From: Polynucleobacter sp. MWH-UH25E
GTDB lineage: Bacteria; Pseudomonadota; Gammaproteobacteria; Burkholderiales; Burkholderiaceae
Assembly: GCF_018687095.1 (NCBI RefSeq)
Contig: NZ_CP061286.1
Location: forward strand, 62,001-126,000
DNA: 64,000 bases
Reading direction: 5' to 3'
This document shows positions 62,430 to 64,000 of this stretch, piece by piece. Each line of letters begins with the position of its first letter. Positions within the stretch are counted from its first letter, which is position 1. The notes beneath the pieces are model-generated. The model saw only the letters and a list, made by a program, of their open reading frames with translations, had not been told where the DNA came from and did not search any database. A program made the position numbers and the translations under genes.

Positions 62430-62837
62430 ATGTCTGATGTTCCAAGCAATAAACCCTATCTAATCCGTGCGCTACATCAGTGGTGCACGGATTTTGGCTT
62501 TACGCCATTTATAGCGGTGTTTGTTGATAGTAGGGTAGAGGTGCCTATGGAGTACGTTAAGAACAATGAGATTGTTCTTAATTTATCGGTAGAGGCTTGC
62601 CATCAACTTCAACTTGAAAATGACTGGATTAGTTTCCAAGCCAGATTTGGGGGGATTCCTAGAAGGATCATGGTGCCAGTTAGCCACGTGCTTGCAGTCT
62701 ACGCTAGAGAAAATGGGCAGGGAATGTCATTCCCATTTGATCCTACTCAGGCACGCGATTTGCACCTTGCGGATAGCTCTGATGAGTCGCCAGAAAAGCC
62801 TAAATTAGGAAAACCATCCTTAAGAATTGTGAAATAG
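62430..62837 (+). CDS. sspB: ClpXP protease specificity-enhancing factor SspB
   Basis: The 135-residue protein has the SspB substrate-binding fold (PYLIRALHQWCTDFGFTPFI, then NEIVLNLSVEACHQLQL and FGGIPRRIMVPVSHVLAVYA) and a flexible tail ending KPSLRIVK, which matches the ClpX-docking XB peptide. SspB delivers ssrA-tagged proteins to ClpXP. Confidence 0.95.
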   Translation: MSDVPSNKPYLIRALHQWCTDFGFTPFIAVFVDSRVEVPMEYVKNNEIVLNLSVEACHQLQLENDWISFQARFGGIPRRIMVPVSHVLAVYARENGQGMSFPFDPTQARDLHLADSSDESPEKPKLGKPSLRIVK

Positions 62838-62854
62838 GCTAAAATATCCCCATT

Positions 62855-62930
62855 GCCCCTTTAGCTCATCTGGTAGAGCAACTGATTTGTAATCAGTAGG
62901 TGGTCTGTTCGAGTCGGACAAGGGGCACCA
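62855..62930 (+). tRNA. tRNA-Thr (anticodon TGT)
   Basis: The 76-base sequence folds perfectly: acceptor GCCCCTT/AAGGGGC, D-stem GCTC/GAGC, anticodon stem ACTGA/TCAGT with loop TTTGTAA (anticodon TGT), T-stem GTCTG/CGGAC with TTCGAGT loop, and an encoded CCA. TAAAAT at 62840-62845 is a suitable -10. A tyrosine integrase gene points at its 3' end, so the 3' half is the likely attachment site of an integrated element. Confidence 0.97.
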
Positions 62931-62938
62931 ATAAATAC

Positions 62939-62972
62939 AAGGCCCACTGCTTAATTGCTAGTGGGCCTTTTT
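62939..62972 (+). terminator. Rho-independent terminator of tRNA-Thr
   Basis: GGCCCACT (62941-62948) pairs with AGTGGGCC (62960-62967) and is followed by TTTTT. It lies between the tRNA and the convergent integrase gene. Because it is on the tRNA side it should belong to the host chromosome or to the reconstituted tRNA end. Confidence 0.88.
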
Positions 62973-63003
62973 CATTGATTGTCAACAAAGTGTCAACGTA
63001 ACT

Positions 63004-63996
63004 TTATAAGTTAACTAATGGGTTCAGTAATTTCACTGCCTCGAGATGTGTGGGAGCAAGATGAGCGTAACGCATTGTCATATGCAGGCTTTGATGGCCA
63101 AGTATTTTTTGTAGAGTTAATATATTTCCACCTCCCTGCATGAAGCTACTAGCAAAGGTGTGGCGCAAGACATGAGTTAATTGACCATCGGGCAATGCAA
63201 TTCCAGCTCTAGCAACCCCAGACTTGAATGCCCCCATTGAAGAGCCGAAATATCGCCCGTTTTCTTTGACATCATGGGCTTGAATCTCGTCTTGCAATTC
63301 TTTTGAGATGGGAATGGCCCGCATTTTTTTATTTTTGGTATTAATAAATTCAATCACACCCTTTTTTATATTTGAAGGGCGAAGATTTTCTGCTTCTGAC
63401 CACCTTGACCCAGTAGACAGGCAAACTTTTGCAATCAAATACACGTCACTATTTTTCTCGGCATCTAAAAGCTCAGTAAGCAATCTTTTAATTTCATCTG
63501 CATCAAGATATCCAAGCTCTTTATCGGCAATCTTAAATTGTCTGATCGCGCTTACTGGGTTGGCTTTCTTCCAGAGGTTAAGGCGAATGAGCTCGTTAAA
63601 TACTGCTCGTAGGTAGGAATGTTCCCGGTTAAATGAATTAAGGCTAAGCCCACCCTCAATTCGCTCGCTTCGGTATTTTGTAAACATCTGAGGCGTTAGT
63701 TGATCCGCAATGGGATCTTTTAGCGCCGTGACCATGTTCTTTAATCTGGAATAAGTATCTCTTTCATTGCTTAAGTTCTTGCCATGAGCTTCGTACCAAA
63801 TCTTGATGATTTCTGATAACTTTCTAAGATCCTTTTTTTCTGGTATCCAATCTTGATCTTTGTTTGTAGAGCTGCGGATGAATGCTTCCCAATTTTTCGC
63901 TTCAGCAAGGTTTGCAAAAATTTTCCTAAACCGTTTACCGCCTCGACCCTGAGGCTGAATATCTACTTGCCATCCGCTGGTAGTCTTTTTAATCAC
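63004..63996 (-). CDS. Tyrosine-type site-specific integrase
   Basis: The product (330 residues from a GTG; the true start may lie past the window edge) has an N-terminal arm-binding region (SGWQVDIQPQGRGGKRFRK), a SAM-like core-binding domain (about 60-150) and the catalytic domain. Catalytic residues: Arg in STGSRWSEAENLR, HxxR in HVLRHTFASSF, the second His in GHQSLHMTMRYAHL and its Tyr nucleophile. It resembles phage P2/HP1-like and island integrases. Its 3' end faces tRNA-Thr, 74 bases away, so the integrated element extends rightwards. Confidence 0.92.
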   Translation of the reverse strand: MIKKTTSGWQVDIQPQGRGGKRFRKIFANLAEAKNWEAFIRSSTNKDQDWIPEKKDLRKLSEIIKIWYEAHGKNLSNERDTYSRLKNMVTALKDPIADQLTPQMFTKYRSERIEGGLSLNSFNREHSYLRAVFNELIRLNLWKKANPVSAIRQFKIADKELGYLDADEIKRLLTELLDAEKNSDVYLIAKVCLSTGSRWSEAENLRPSNIKKGVIEFINTKNKKMRAIPISKELQDEIQAHDVKENGRYFGSSMGAFKSGVARAGIALPDGQLTHVLRHTFASSFMQGGGNILTLQKILGHQSLHMTMRYAHLAPTHLEAVKLLNPLVNL

Positions 63997-64000
63997 GCAT

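Overview
The window reads as chromosome of a low-GC betaproteobacterium of the family Burkholderiaceae, most likely Polynucleobacter. This rests on recognisable protein families and gene order: S10/spc/alpha ribosomal cluster, then cutA-dsbD-hemB-engB-cytochrome c4; gltBD-mla-murA-his-tat; petABC-sspAB. It also rests on the AT-leaning base composition. No 16S gene or database comparison was available, so the genus is an inference.

Layout. 1-9.98 kb: the end of rpsC, rplP-rpmC-rpsQ (end of the S10 operon), a terminator, then rplN to rpmJ including secY and infA (spc), and rpsM-rpsK-rpsD-rpoA-rplQ (alpha). 10-16.6 kb: cutA, dsbD, hemB, engB, a di-heme cytochrome c4, lysA, lptM and cyaY. 16.6-22.5 kb: aroB, aroK, a short secretin and a one-gene PilP-like partner facing away from mrcA (PBP1A). 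22.5-23.4 kb: a RAYT transposase with REP-like palindromes. 23.4-29.7 kb: gltB-gltD. 29.7-36.8 kb: a complete Mla lipid-transport set (F, E, D, A, C, B), an ABC-2 exporter, ibaG and murA. 36.9-43.8 kb: histidine biosynthesis, with hisC inverted inside the cluster. 43.9-45.9 kb: a HIT protein and tatABC. 45.9-50.5 kb: a Sel1-repeat protein and two tandem porins. 50.5-58.3 kb: an accessory region with a lipoprotein, a decayed gene-like stretch, a strong palindrome and promoter, a small exported protein, and an RND pump-MFP-OMF operon. 58.3-62.8 kb: mscL, petABC (cytochrome bc1) and sspAB. 62.9-64 kb: tRNA-Thr(TGT) followed by a tyrosine integrase pointing at it, which looks like the left edge of an integrated element continuing beyond the window.

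Most of the window is housekeeping DNA. The points most worth a second look are: a covarying hairpin shared by the rplN and rpsD leaders; the pil locus reduced to a two-gene secretin cassette; the RAYT/REP pair; the inverted hisC; several genes whose -10 box sits 6-8 nt before the ATG, predicting leaderless mRNAs; the decayed and palindromic region at 51.4-52.5 kb; and the tRNA-Thr integration site. I did not find CRISPR arrays, rRNA genes, or a convincing wholly new multi-gene system.
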